34,118 nucleotides of DNA from Eubacteriales bacterium. GTDB lineage: Bacteria; Bacillota; Clostridia; Christensenellales; Aristaeellaceae. The stretch is from assembly GCA_028693055.1 (NCBI GenBank), contig JAQUWD010000044.1:1-34118 (forward strand), given 5' to 3'. Of the stretch, positions 14,888 through 22,889 are shown piece after piece; within the stretch, counting starts at the first letter, position 1; every line of letters starts with the position of its first letter. A program made the position numbers and the translations under genes. The notes under the pieces were generated by a model, which did not search any database, was not told the DNA's origin, and saw only the letters and a list, made by a program, of their open reading frames with translations.

Positions 14888-17653
14888 TTACTCTAGCTCC
14901 AAACGTACTTCTTTAACAACTTTACGTACTACATAGTTTGTGTCTACAGACGCTTTTTCCATGATATATTTTAAGGTTTCAGGATCAACAGTCTTTAAAT
15001 GATATGCATTCCTTAAGATTGTATTCTTGATGTACAAATTATCGGTATCCATTCGCTTTACAAGTTGATTGCAGATAACACTCTTATTTTTTGAGTCTCG
15101 CAACAGTAGAAATAGAATTTGTATGGCATTCCATCTGATATGCAGATTTGATGCTGCACACCACTCTATTGCCCGTTGTAATATTATGTGTTCTAATAGC
15201 TCGTCAACCATAGGGGTACTACTTGCTTCTAGATAATTCAAAAATGCATAACTTGCTTTTCTGTTTGATAAGGCATCGTCTCCAATATCGACCAATGCAT
15301 TCATCAACTCGACCGCGCTATCTTCGCCTAAACAGTGATATAAAAGAAGTGCAGAAAATCTGAGATTGGTTTCGCTTAGATTTGTCATGACAGCGTGTGC
15401 CGTTTCTATTTGAGATTTTTTTGCAAGCAATTTTGCTATTTGTTGTTTATTGCTTTCCCGTATCATAGGGCGAGACTCAACTAGATAAACTAGTAGTTCT
15501 ATCGCATTCATTTTTGCTTCTATTGTCTGCGTTTCCTTTAGCAAGGTTTCACAGGATTCCTCAAATGCAGAAATAATTAGTTCACTAGAAAACGTCACTG
15601 TGCTTTGCAATAAAATATTCTTTATCGTAGTATGCAGTTGATTCCCGCGGCTAAAATAACCGCCGTTTCTTCCTTGCGTTTTGTTATCATCCTGTAATTC
15701 TGTTATATATAATTTTAAAAATTCGGGCATATCCCTATCTTCTTTGTTAGATGTTTCCAAACGGTATGTATCGTTATAAAAATCCGGCATTTCAACTGAA
15801 ATGGTTTTGTCAAGTTCTTCTGTTAATGATCGAAATTTTTTGCGGAGTGTGTAGAGGGCTGGTTTTAAGGAATAAATATTTGCTCTATCTTCTGAGCTTT
15901 TCACGACATTACTGATGGCAACCAATAGATTGGATACTGATTCACTAGACGCTTGATCTAGATTTATACCATCGCGAATTAAATTGAATGCATCGTCATA
16001 AAACCGACGCATGTTCTTATGAATACATCCACAAATAATTTCAATTAATTCATCTTGCGATATACGCATGTAGGTGCCATTCAATGTGGAAAATATATGA
16101 CTACCTACTGCAACTGTTGATTTATCTCCTTCCATCCATTTCAAAACCGAAACTCTTAAATCTCCCCATGAACTCTGGAACATTTCCTCGTCCATATAAT
16201 AGCCAGTAACTCTGAATGCTTCTAGTTTTGCAATAAATTGTTGATACTCTATTGGACGATTGTTGGCAAAAGCATAAATCTCATATGCGTCTTTTGAATT
16301 CATTTTACTACGCAAATCATCAAAGCAACTAAGCATACCATCAATTTCTTTTTCATTTCCATCTACTATTGTAGTTTTTAAAAGCAGTTTTTTTATGTGC
16401 CAATCAGAGTATCGTGTTGCACAATAAAATGCCATGTGTTTTATTCGTTCATATAAAAGCTGCATATGGGTGAGCGAACCATTGTACATTGCCAATACGA
16501 AAACTTCTGCAAGAGACCTAATGTATTTTTCCAAGCCATGACCGTACATAACCGTATCTGGAGTTTGTATTTTATATTTTATCGTATCTTCAATTATTCC
16601 TTTATAGTAACTGCTGTCAAGCCTGTCTAATTGCGGGTAATAAAGTAACGATTGACTACTATCCAGTTCCTGCTGATATGTTTTTTCTAATGAGAAAGTA
16701 TTTTGGCTTTGTTCAAAAAAAGCGCGTTGATTTCGCAGATCGATTAATATATCTTTAATAAACCATTCATCTATACCGTTTTGTCTAGCAAGAAGCAAAG
16801 CGTTGTTCAGTTTATCAAGGCAGTTGCTCTGATTTCCAGAGTAATATTCTTTAATTGCTTCATATCGTTCTTTTATTACTGCAAAGAGTTGCGGTGTTTG
16901 ATATTTTTCGATTTCAAGCAGGATGGAAGTAAAATTATTGTCATTGATATTTTCCCCCTCAAAGAGTACGGGTAGAAATGCAGCACATGCCTCGTCGATT
17001 TTTCCTGTTTTCTGCACTTTATCCAAAGAGTATCCTAGAATTAGCTTTGAAAAATACCCAATACAAATGTCAATACTGGTAAATAGGTCTTTCTGTGCAA
17101 CATTGTTCGCATACGTTATGAATTCAACATTTCCAATATCAGAGTCTGCTTCATCCACATGCTTGTCGTTCCATGCTAGATGTCCTTTACAGTAATGCTT
17201 ATATATCAAGACCAAATCGTTTATCAAGTCAAGTGTACCATTTTTAATAAGCTCCTTGAAGTCATGAACAACTTTGCTTTTTGCATATATTGCGCCTTTT
17301 AAGCTTTTTTGTAGTGGTGTTTCTTCTTTTGAAAATTGGTCACAAAAATAGAACAGAGATTTAATACAATGCTTTTTAGCCGTATCAATTTCTCTTTGAG
17401 TTCCTGGCGAAACGCCATCCCTATTATCAATTAGGAAAATGCACACATCGCAATCTTCTAACGCAAAAATATAGTGTTGTTCTGCCGATGTGGTAGAGGC
17501 TCCTTCTGATTCGAAGGTATACACTTTTGCAAAACCTGTTGATTCTATTAATACCTTCAATGCTTCACGTGCAAAATTGTACTTAATCTTTTCGGGTTCA
17601 TCACCACAGGCAGAGCTTATAAATACTTGTATTTTTGTCTCCGGCGTAATCAT
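14888..17653 (-). CDS. DUF4062-like N-terminal domain plus long helical (HEAT-like) repeats
   Basis: This 921-aa protein opens with a DUF4062/TIR-like Rossmann domain (about 7-110). Its features are IQVFISSACGDEPEKIKY, an acidic TFESEGAST, then the family-like ALEDCDVCIFLIDNRDGVSPGTQREI and KSLFYF strand. DUF4062 is found at the N-terminus of predicted defence and signalling proteins. From about 180 to the end it is almost all helical, and the last 280 residues look like HEAT repeats (LHIRWNAIQILFLLLRD, NTILRNAYHL, NYVVRKVVKEV). I find no Walker A motif, so it is not a STAND/NACHT NTPase. The ATG follows AAGGAG. The gene is visibly AT-richer than its neighbours, which suggests recent acquisition. 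Function is not established. Confidence 0.75.
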   Translation of the reverse strand: MITPETKIQVFISSACGDEPEKIKYNFAREALKVLIESTGFAKVYTFESEGASTTSAEQHYIFALEDCDVCIFLIDNRDGVSPGTQREIDTAKKHCIKSLFYFCDQFSKEETPLQKSLKGAIYAKSKVVHDFKELIKNGTLDLINDLVLIYKHYCKGHLAWNDKHVDEADSDIGNVEFITYANNVAQKDLFTSIDICIGYFSKLILGYSLDKVQKTGKIDEACAAFLPVLFEGENINDNNFTSILLEIEKYQTPQLFAVIKERYEAIKEYYSGNQSNCLDKLNNALLLARQNGIDEWFIKDILIDLRNQRAFFEQSQNTFSLEKTYQQELDSSQSLLYYPQLDRLDSSYYKGIIEDTIKYKIQTPDTVMYGHGLEKYIRSLAEVFVLAMYNGSLTHMQLLYERIKHMAFYCATRYSDWHIKKLLLKTTIVDGNEKEIDGMLSCFDDLRSKMNSKDAYEIYAFANNRPIEYQQFIAKLEAFRVTGYYMDEEMFQSSWGDLRVSVLKWMEGDKSTVAVGSHIFSTLNGTYMRISQDELIEIICGCIHKNMRRFYDDAFNLIRDGINLDQASSESVSNLLVAISNVVKSSEDRANIYSLKPALYTLRKKFRSLTEELDKTISVEMPDFYNDTYRLETSNKEDRDMPEFLKLYITELQDDNKTQGRNGGYFSRGNQLHTTIKNILLQSTVTFSSELIISAFEESCETLLKETQTIEAKMNAIELLVYLVESRPMIRESNKQQIAKLLAKKSQIETAHAVMTNLSETNLRFSALLLYHCLGEDSAVELMNALVDIGDDALSNRKASYAFLNYLEASSTPMVDELLEHIILQRAIEWCAASNLHIRWNAIQILFLLLRDSKNKSVICNQLVKRMDTDNLYIKNTILRNAYHLKTVDPETLKYIMEKASVDTNYVVRKVVKEVRLELE

Positions 17654-18142
17654 GATACACTCCTTAAGAACTGTGAGTCAGCTTCGTTATTATGGAAGCA
17701 CTACTATCTCCATATCACTCTTAAACTTGTTATAAGCTGCATCCGCATAGCAAGCGCTCTAACACTTACTAAAGATTACAACCTTCTTGCTGCTCACAAA
17801 ATGTGCTCCCTATAAGTTTTCAATTAACTGCTTTTATAATCGTATAGACTTCTCGATAATATGGTCACCCTCTCCTAATCAAGCACATCCCTCCACTTCG
17901 CCCATTTTCTATCAGTCTCTTTAATAGTTACTTTTCGACACTGCCTTGTAAATTCCTTCTGCTGCCATTAATGAAGAGCTGAAGATAAAACGAGAGAAAA
18001 TCCTTCTACTGTTCCGAGATTCGTATAGTTGTTTTCCCTCGGATTTCGGCTACAAATATCTTGAAATTGGAATCAATTGTTTAAATGTATTTATCGCATT
18101 GCATAATCTGTCATATAGTTTCTCAATAGTATAGGAGCGTCT
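17654..18142. other. Gene-free stretch between cargo gene and replication block
   Basis: About 490 bp of AT-rich sequence. Small open frames exist but none has a ribosome site or recognisable protein. The minus-strand promoter of the DUF4062 gene must lie here; I cannot fix it. No tRNA, repeat or hairpin stands out. Confidence 0.4.
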
Positions 18143-18328
18143 TTAGCTATTCATATCTCTCTTAATCAACCTTCTAATCTTATCGTTCATGGTTTCAGCG
18201 CTGGTGGCACTGAAATGGTAAGATACTTCATATGTCGTTCTGCCAATCTGTTTCGTCATTACAGGTGCATCCAGTTCATTCGTGGGCAACATAATGCCGT
18301 TATTCATATCAGGGTAAGTATTGTTCAT
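18143..18328 (-). CDS. tnpW: TnpW-family transposon protein
   Basis: This 61-aa protein matches the transposon-encoded TnpW family, small proteins of Clostridial conjugative elements with unknown function. The family-like core is KQIGRTTYEVSYHFSATSAE followed by a helix with KIRRLIKRD. The start is the ATG at 18328; AAAGGA lies 7 nt upstream and overlaps the end of the DnaC-like gene region. It is the last gene of the replication operon, as in related elements. Confidence 0.8.
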   Translation of the reverse strand: MNNTYPDMNNGIMLPTNELDAPVMTKQIGRTTYEVSYHFSATSAETMNDKIRRLIKRDMNS

Positions 18329-18340
18329 TTGCAATTCCTT

Positions 18341-19144
18341 TCAGTCTATAAGATATTTCGCAGTTTCACTTTTGTTCATTGCAGCGTTATCTTTGCGATA
18401 GTTCCTGCTCGAAAAGCAGATTGGTGTGCAGCGTTCCAGCACGCGATCATAAATCCGCGCATGAGCCAAATCCTTTGGCTGTTTCAGCTCGTCCAACGAA
18501 AGATTGGTTGTGATGATAAACGGCAAACGACTGAGATAACGGCTATCCACCACGTTGTAAACCTGTTCCAGCGCATATTCCGAGTTGCGCTCCACGCCTA
18601 AATCGTCAATGATGAGCAAATCAAACTCATTAAGGCTGGCAAGATAGCGGTTCTTATCCTCGGAAAACATGTCCGATAAGCTGTTGAGGACTTTTCCGAA
18701 ATTGGTCATCAATACGGGATAACCCTGCTCCGTTACCGCGTGAGCGATGCAAGCGGCGGCAAAGGTTTTGCCGGACCCAACGCCGCCCCATAGAAGCAAT
18801 CCCGCGCCTTTCTCGCGCATAGTAGACCAGCGCTTTGCATAGTTGTGAGCATACACCATGGCAGGATTGCTGCCGTTATCGCGATCAAAGGTATAAGCCC
18901 AAAGCGCCTTGTTTTGCAATGCAGTCGCTTTCAGGCGTTGAATACGCGCTAGGCGTTCGCACTGCTGGCGTTCTGTTTCCTCAGCGTTCCATCGCTCCAG
19001 TTCACAGGCACAGGAGCAACAAATCGTTCGTTCCCGCCCAAACACATGGATTCTGCACTCCTTGGGCGTGTGACATAAGCCACAGTATAACAGCCCGCTA
19101 GTCGGGTCTGTATAGTCGGAAGCTGCGGCAGTGCTGTCGCTCAT
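18341..19144 (-). CDS. DnaC-like AAA+ ATPase (helicase loader type)
   Basis: This 267-aa ATP-binding protein resembles DnaC/IstB-type helicase loaders. Cys pairs at 21, 24, 30 and 42-47 form a probable N-terminal zinc site. Walker A is GGVGSGKT (120-127), Walker B is LLIIDDLG (about 173-180), and sensor-1-like TTNLS follows. It would load the replicative helicase at the origin of the element. Its ATG overlaps the stop of the replisome organiser (ATGA), and TnpW follows within 15 nt. Confidence 0.92.
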   Translation of the reverse strand: MSDSTAAASDYTDPTSGLLYCGLCHTPKECRIHVFGRERTICCSCACELERWNAEETERQQCERLARIQRLKATALQNKALWAYTFDRDNGSNPAMVYAHNYAKRWSTMREKGAGLLLWGGVGSGKTFAAACIAHAVTEQGYPVLMTNFGKVLNSLSDMFSEDKNRYLASLNEFDLLIIDDLGVERNSEYALEQVYNVVDSRYLSRLPFIITTNLSLDELKQPKDLAHARIYDRVLERCTPICFSSRNYRKDNAAMNKSETAKYLID

Positions 19145-19887
19145 AGACTTTCTCCTTCCTTAAAGCTATAATCGGGCATCCATTGCTTAGGTACATTTTT
19201 CTTAGCATCAGCTGTCGCCCAGCGGCGGATGGTCGCCAAATGATTTTTATAGTGCTTGCCCGTGGATGCCATATACTCGGAAAGCCGCTCGATATAGTGC
19301 TGACATTGGTCGTGAAGCTCGGATTGCAAGGAGACAAGCTCCGCTTCTGTCAGAAGAACATTGGCATAGCGCCCCCAAAAGGCAGGCGCGCCGTGTCCCT
19401 TTTCTAGCTCTCTCTCTTTCTTTATCTCTATCTCTTTCTCTAACTCTATCTCTGGTGGACAAATGTCCGGACATTTGTCCGCCTTTTGTCCGCTCTCCGG
19501 CATGGGCAGCAATGCCTGTATCTCACACCGTGCGCGGCGCTTGCGCTCTGCTTCCGTAGAGGATTGACCAATCAAGAGTTCAATGTTGCTCATATAATAA
19601 GCGCCATTAGCCAGTTCTTCGACCAGTCCCAGCTTCTGAAAAATCTGCAATGCCCGTTCCACTGTACCGACCTGATGGCGGGTGATGACGGCGATCATCT
19701 GCGCGGTATAAGGAATATCCTCATCAATTTGGAGCTTGCCACGGTTCTTGAGCGATTTCAGATAGAGCTTCAGAAGAATATTGGAATAGAGAACGCCGTC
19801 CTGCATACTTTCCAGCAGAATAACGGAATCATCCTCAAAATAGCTCTCCTTGAGCTTGAGATAGTAGTATTTGCGGTAATCGGACAT
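19141..19887 (-). CDS. Phage-type replisome organiser (DnaD-like N-terminal domain)
   Basis: This 248-aa protein has the N-terminal replisome-organiser domain: YYYLKLKESYFEDDSVILLESMQDG, NILLKLYLKSLKNRGKL, then a winged-helix with EDIPYTAQMIAVITRH and VERALQIFQKLGLVE. It probably binds the origin and recruits the DnaC-like loader. The ATG at 19887 follows AAGGAG; the longer frame reads across the small Cys protein. Between 145 and 170 is a low-complexity acidic/basic stretch (ELEKEIEIKKEREL) made of a simple CTCTAT-type DNA repeat. The C-terminal part has an aromatic/basic end typical of DnaD-type replication proteins. Confidence 0.88.
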   Translation of the reverse strand: MSDYRKYYYLKLKESYFEDDSVILLESMQDGVLYSNILLKLYLKSLKNRGKLQIDEDIPYTAQMIAVITRHQVGTVERALQIFQKLGLVEELANGAYYMSNIELLIGQSSTEAERKRRARCEIQALLPMPESGQKADKCPDICPPEIELEKEIEIKKERELEKGHGAPAFWGRYANVLLTEAELVSLQSELHDQCQHYIERLSEYMASTGKHYKNHLATIRRWATADAKKNVPKQWMPDYSFKEGESL

Positions 19888-19891
19888 GCGC

Positions 19892-20065
19892 TCATTTCTC
19901 CTTTGTACGGTTGGATTGATAGCGTCTGCACACGATGACAATGGCGCGAAAGCTCTGCTTACAGTTATGGCTGCATCGCTGGCACAAGCGGTTGTAAGTG
20001 ATACGATTTCTGTTGTTGAGGAAAAACGACCACTCCAGCAATCGTCTTTGACTGGCTCTGGGCAT
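19892..20065 (-). CDS. Small Cys-rich protein of the replication operon (57 aa)
   Basis: This gene is short. Reading the minus strand from the ATG at 20065 (AGAGGTG upstream) gives MPRASQRRLLEWSFFLN at the start, ITYNRLCQRCSHNCKQSFR in the middle and a basic end at the TGA at 19892. The CxxC-x3-C plus a later Cys suggests a small zinc-binding protein. The stop lies 5 nt before the replisome-organiser ATG, so they are probably co-translated. I believe similar small proteins precede replisome organisers in Tn1549-like elements, but I cannot search for that. Function is unknown. Confidence 0.7.
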   Translation of the reverse strand: MPRASQRRLLEWSFFLNNRNRITYNRLCQRCSHNCKQSFRAIVIVCRRYQSNRTKEK

Positions 20066-20500
20066 GGGAACACCTCTTTTGCATCATTTATTCAACACTC
20101 GACGTTTGAAAACAGTGTGGTTTCTCGGGGCGAATTTCGGGCTTTTTTTGCCCGTAAAGCCATGTGTATTATGTAGGGCTGAGGGATGGTAGGCGCGAGA
20201 TGAAACAGCGGTCTAAAACGCTTGTTCTGAAATTTGATTCTTATCACCCAAGTTGCGGACATTGGAATTGTCAATAAAACGAGACACCCAACAAAAGAAC
20301 CCACAGTCACCCAAGCGTAACATGGGCGATTGCATGACCCCGTCGGCGGGATTCATCTAGCGCAAAGTTCTTGCTGCGTCAAGGTCTAACAGTACCCTTG
20401 ACGCAGCAAGGGCTTTGTGCTACTTTCCGCCAGACGACGGGGGCTTGCAATGACCCTTGAGGTCGGCCCAGCGGCCGTGGAGCGCCCTCCTGTAACGCGC
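20066..20500. other. Intergenic region with long inverted repeat, upstream of replication operon
   Basis: About 435 bp with no convincing gene. It contains the promoter region of the replication operon (not resolved) and an extended palindrome at 20329-20451 described separately. A small hairpin CGGGC-T7-GCCCG lies near 20137-20154. Confidence 0.5.
20329..20451. repeat. Long imperfect inverted repeat (possible origin, oriT or folded MITE)
   Basis: The core is a perfect 15-bp repeat, CTTGCTGCGTCAAGG at 20370-20384 and its complement at 20396-20410. Outside it the arms keep matching with small gaps: GCGCAAAG/CTTTGTGC, GGCGG/CCGCC, CCCCGTC/GACGGGG and ATTGCA/TGCAAT. The whole structure can fold into one cruciform of about 123 bp. 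It lies upstream of the replication operon and beside the IS3 element. Confidence 0.65.
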
Positions 20501-21349
20501 TTATGCTACTGCTTTTGCAGCGTAATAGGCTTTTCGTTTTTGAAGCGGTGGAACGTCACCTTCGTTGGCCGAGTAAGGGCGGATTCTATTGTAATCACAC
20601 TCAATCCATCGAAAGATCAACGTTTTTACCTCGTCCCGGGTTAACTGAGATAACGCCAAACCGTAAATCAGCTCTTTTTTGAGCGTTGCAAAGAAGGATT
20701 CCATTCTGGCGTTGTCATAGCAGCTGCCGGTTCGTCCCATGCTTTGGCGAGCTCCCTCTGCTTTGAGGCAATCACGAAAAAGCTTGCTGGTGTATTGGCT
20801 TCCGTGATCACTATGCACGATCATCCCCTCGGTTTTGCCATAACGATGGATAGCATCCAAATAGGAGAATCTGCACAGCTCTGCTCGCTTGTTTTGACTC
20901 ATAGTCATGCCTACAATGGCTCCATCGAAGCAATCCATTGTTACTGCTAGATAGAGCTTTCCATCCTTACAGTTCATTTCTGTGATGTCATTGAGCACTT
21001 TCTCCATGGGATGGTTCGCTTCAAAATGCCTTTGCACAAGATCCTCTGCTGCTTCTGCCCTTGGATCACGCTTGGTGATCCCCCTTGGTCTTCGTCCTGA
21101 CATGAGCCCGTTTTCCTTGCACAATCGATAAACCGTTCCATAGCTGGCATGGATTCGCTTGAGCCTTTTTTGTATTTGCTTTACGCCTATGCGTTTGTGC
21201 GCCTTGCGTATTTCCTTAATCTCGGATAACACAGCGTCCCGCTTTCGTTTTTGTCCTTTGGTTTTCAGCCATCGATAGTAGCCAGGTCGCCCAACGCCCA
21301 TTGCTGCGCACCCAAGCCGTATGCTGACTGTTCCACGGTTAAGCTCCAA
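20501..21349 (-). CDS. IS3-family transposase OrfB (integrase core)
   Basis: This 282-aa frame is the DDE catalytic half of an IS3-family transposase. The HTH_21 region KRIGVKQIQKRLKRI is followed by the rve core. The three acids are visible: Asp in LNDITEM, Asp in VHSDHGSQYTS and Glu in NARMESFFATLKKE. The frame extends upstream without stop to the slippery site at 21394, so OrfB is normally made as a fusion with OrfA by -1 frameshifting. OrfB looks intact, but OrfA has lost its N-terminus, so the IS is probably inactive. Confidence 0.93.
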   Translation of the reverse strand: MELNRGTVSIRLGCAAMGVGRPGYYRWLKTKGQKRKRDAVLSEIKEIRKAHKRIGVKQIQKRLKRIHASYGTVYRLCKENGLMSGRRPRGITKRDPRAEAAEDLVQRHFEANHPMEKVLNDITEMNCKDGKLYLAVTMDCFDGAIVGMTMSQNKRAELCRFSYLDAIHRYGKTEGMIVHSDHGSQYTSKLFRDCLKAEGARQSMGRTGSCYDNARMESFFATLKKELIYGLALSQLTRDEVKTLIFRWIECDYNRIRPYSANEGDVPPLQKRKAYYAAKAVA

Positions 21350-21381
21350 CCACGCATACGCTTCTCGTGGCTTTAGCTGCG

Positions 21382-21605
21382 TTATCCCTTGACGAAAAAA
21401 CCCATTGCCTTCTTCAGAATCCCATTGGCTTGCCGGAGCTCCTCAACCTCCTTGCGCAATGCCTTCACTTGCTTTTCCAGGTCACCTGATACCTCTGAAG
21501 GTTGCGCGCCCAATCGTTTTGCTTGCTGCCATCTGTATAGTGTTTTATCCGTTACACCTAGTCGCGCACTTGCTTCCTTTAGCAGCCAGCACTCGCCGCT
21601 TGCCA
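21382..21605 (-). pseudogene. IS3-family OrfA, 5'-truncated and fused to a UbiD fragment
   Basis: The C-terminal 70 or so residues of OrfA remain: half of the helix-turn-helix (SARLGVTDKTLYRW) and the leucine-zipper-like coil (VKALRKEVEELRQANGILKKA). The first 25 or so residues and the left IS end are missing. Upstream the frame continues in frame into a different protein (see next entry) as far as 21798. Only the part to about 21605 is IS sequence. Confidence 0.8.
21394..21400 (-). promoter_or_regulatory. Programmed -1 ribosomal frameshift site of the IS3 element
   Basis: On the minus strand the heptamer is T TTT TTC, in the OrfA frame, near the end of OrfA. Shifting -1 here leads into the open OrfB frame (FFRQGITQLKPREAYAW, then OrfB). 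This is the usual way IS3 elements make OrfAB transposase. Confidence 0.75.
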
Positions 21606-21762
21606 CGCCGTTATACCCGGGAAATTCCGGCATGGCATAGCCGGTGTGGCGATTCTGATTCTCCTGCACGCGCACATGAGGAATAATCTCGCCTTCTATG
21701 ACGTATTCGGCATTGGCAATGGCGTGCTGCTGAACGCTAACGCAGGGGCATAGCCCCACCGC
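21606..21762 (-). pseudogene. Fragment of a UbiD-family decarboxylase
   Basis: The translated segment AEYVIEGEIIPHVRVQEN followed by NRHTGYAMPEFPGYNG looks like the conserved domain of UbiD-type prenyl-FMN decarboxylases, which have an IEGE...TGY pattern. It covers only about 50 residues of a protein of about 450-500. It is joined in frame to the IS3 OrfA remnant at about 21605. The upstream side runs into unrelated sequence at about 21765. The identification rests on motif memory only. Confidence 0.5.
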
Positions 21763-21975
21763 TTCACCGCGCAATAAACAGTGCTCGTTTCCGTCCATTT
21801 CAGCGTCCCATCCGCAAAATCATCGCCATACAAGTAGCGCACCTTACGCCAATAGCGGTCCATGCTGCCCTGTTCAATGCTTTCCACTTGAACAATAGCA
21901 TCGCCGATGAAAACGCCGTCGTAGCCATCTTCTATCGTTTCGTCCATTTGGAGGTACACCTTGGTGTCGTGGGTT
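21763..21975 (-). other. Unidentified coding fragment between UbiD and PrgI pieces
   Basis: The minus-strand frame reads YDGVFIGDAIVQVESIEQ, then YWRKVRYLYGDDFADGTLKW, which looks like real protein but matches no family I can name. It has no start, no stop of its own and no ribosome site. It is likely the remnant of another broken gene joined to PrgI. Confidence 0.4.
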
Positions 21976-22167
21976 AAACATGGGCAACATGGCGATCACC
22001 ATGATGAACGCAGCGGGCGTATTGCCAAGGCTGTCTCGGAGTAAAAAGAAAAGCGGAACGCCGATAAGCGCACCGCCGCCAAAACAGATTAGCTGCCGTT
22101 TGGTCAAGCTAAACAGGACTTTCGACTTGATTTTCGTCAAGTCTTTGGGAACGGGGACGTAGGCCAA
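21976..22167 (-). pseudogene. PrgI family transfer protein, N-terminal fragment
   Basis: The start is a TTG at 22167 behind AAGGAGG. It encodes the typical PrgI opening (AYVPVPKDLTKIKSK, then LTKRQLICFGGGALIGVPLFF) and two membrane segments up to MLPMF at about residue 64. The normal protein is about 120-135 aa, so the C-terminal half is missing. Beyond 21976 the frame becomes a basic nonsense tail until 21874. PrgI is a type IV secretion component of Tn1549-like elements and normally follows VirB6, whose end lies just upstream here. Confidence 0.75.
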
Positions 22168-22243
22168 TGCAATTCCTCCTTCGTTGATTTTGGGCAAAAG
22201 AAAAGCACCTCGTTATGAGATGCTTGAAAGAAAGTGTTGCTCT

Positions 22244-22561
22244 TTATAGTTCTTTTAAGTAATCCTTGGCATAGTAGACAACACGCATGACGTTAAGAAT
22301 GCATGCTTCATCGTCCGGTATGTACAGAATAATGTAATTCTTAACGATCAGCTTACGATACCCTTTGCCTTTAAGCAGCGCGTCATTCACAGGGGGAGCC
22401 GTTTGAGGGAAGTCGCAGACTGATAGAATTGCGCTCTCAATCTCATTGAGAAGCTGGACGTTGCTATCCTCGGCATAAAGCTGTATCGCGATATACGCCG
22501 CGATGTCGTCTAAATCTTGGACTGCCGAGGGCGTTAGCTTATAGCGATACGGTTTTATCAT
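22244..22561 (-). CDS. RelE/ParE-family toxin
   Basis: This 105-aa protein fits the RelE/ParE toxin superfamily: YKLTPSAVQDLDDIAAYI at the N-terminus, then helices, GYRKLIVKNYIILYIPDDEACILNVMRVVY and a basic end. It overlaps the antitoxin gene by 23 nt (start 22561, antitoxin stop 22539), the normal coupling for such pairs. Its own ribosome site is weak, also typical. RelE members cut mRNA on the ribosome and ParE members poison gyrase; the family placement does not decide which. Confidence 0.85.
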   Translation of the reverse strand: MIKPYRYKLTPSAVQDLDDIAAYIAIQLYAEDSNVQLLNEIESAILSVCDFPQTAPPVNDALLKGKGYRKLIVKNYIILYIPDDEACILNVMRVVYYAKDYLKEL

Positions 22562-22808
22562 ATTTTGCTCGCAGCGTCGCAAAGGCGGTGGGGCCATCGA
22601 CGCTTCTCCCTTGTGCAAGTTCGTTTTCGGCTTCCATCAGCTTGCGATAAATTTCAGCCGTAGCCATTGTGCGCTCGTAGGTTTCAAGGCTCATCAGCAC
22701 CATATCGCCATAGCCGTTTTTGGTAACAAAAATCGGTTCGCGGCTGCTCTTGCACCGCTCGCTAATCTCATTGGTATCGCGCAGGTCGCGGATTGGTATG
22801 ATTTGCAT
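22539..22808 (-). CDS. Phd/YefM-family antitoxin
   Basis: This 89-aa protein matches the Phd/YefM antitoxin family: a DNA-binding N-terminal part with IRDLRDTNEISERCKSS and EPIFVTKNGYGDMVLMSLETYER, then a C-terminal tail that would bind the toxin. The ATG follows AAGGGGG at good spacing. It would neutralise the toxin and repress the pair. It lies between two broken conjugation genes that are normally adjacent. Confidence 0.88.
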   Translation of the reverse strand: MQIIPIRDLRDTNEISERCKSSREPIFVTKNGYGDMVLMSLETYERTMATAEIYRKLMEAENELAQGRSVDGPTAFATLRAKYDKTVSL

Positions 22809-22889
22809 GGAAACACCCCCTTTCAGGCTCGTCATAATTATAGCATAACTATGATCGCCCGTAAAGAACAATATGATATAAGGAAAACC

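Noticed and set aside
19387-19452. CTCTAT-rich simple repeat as a regulatory element
   Set aside because: It is within the replisome-organiser gene and encodes a charged Glu/Lys linker.
19886-20176. Plus-strand open frame over the replication operon head
   Set aside because: It lies antisense to the 57-aa gene that has better signals, and looks like a shadow frame.
20092-20310. Minus-strand 72-aa open frame upstream of the Cys protein
   Set aside because: No ribosome site, frame is unlike any protein and overlaps the upstream control region.
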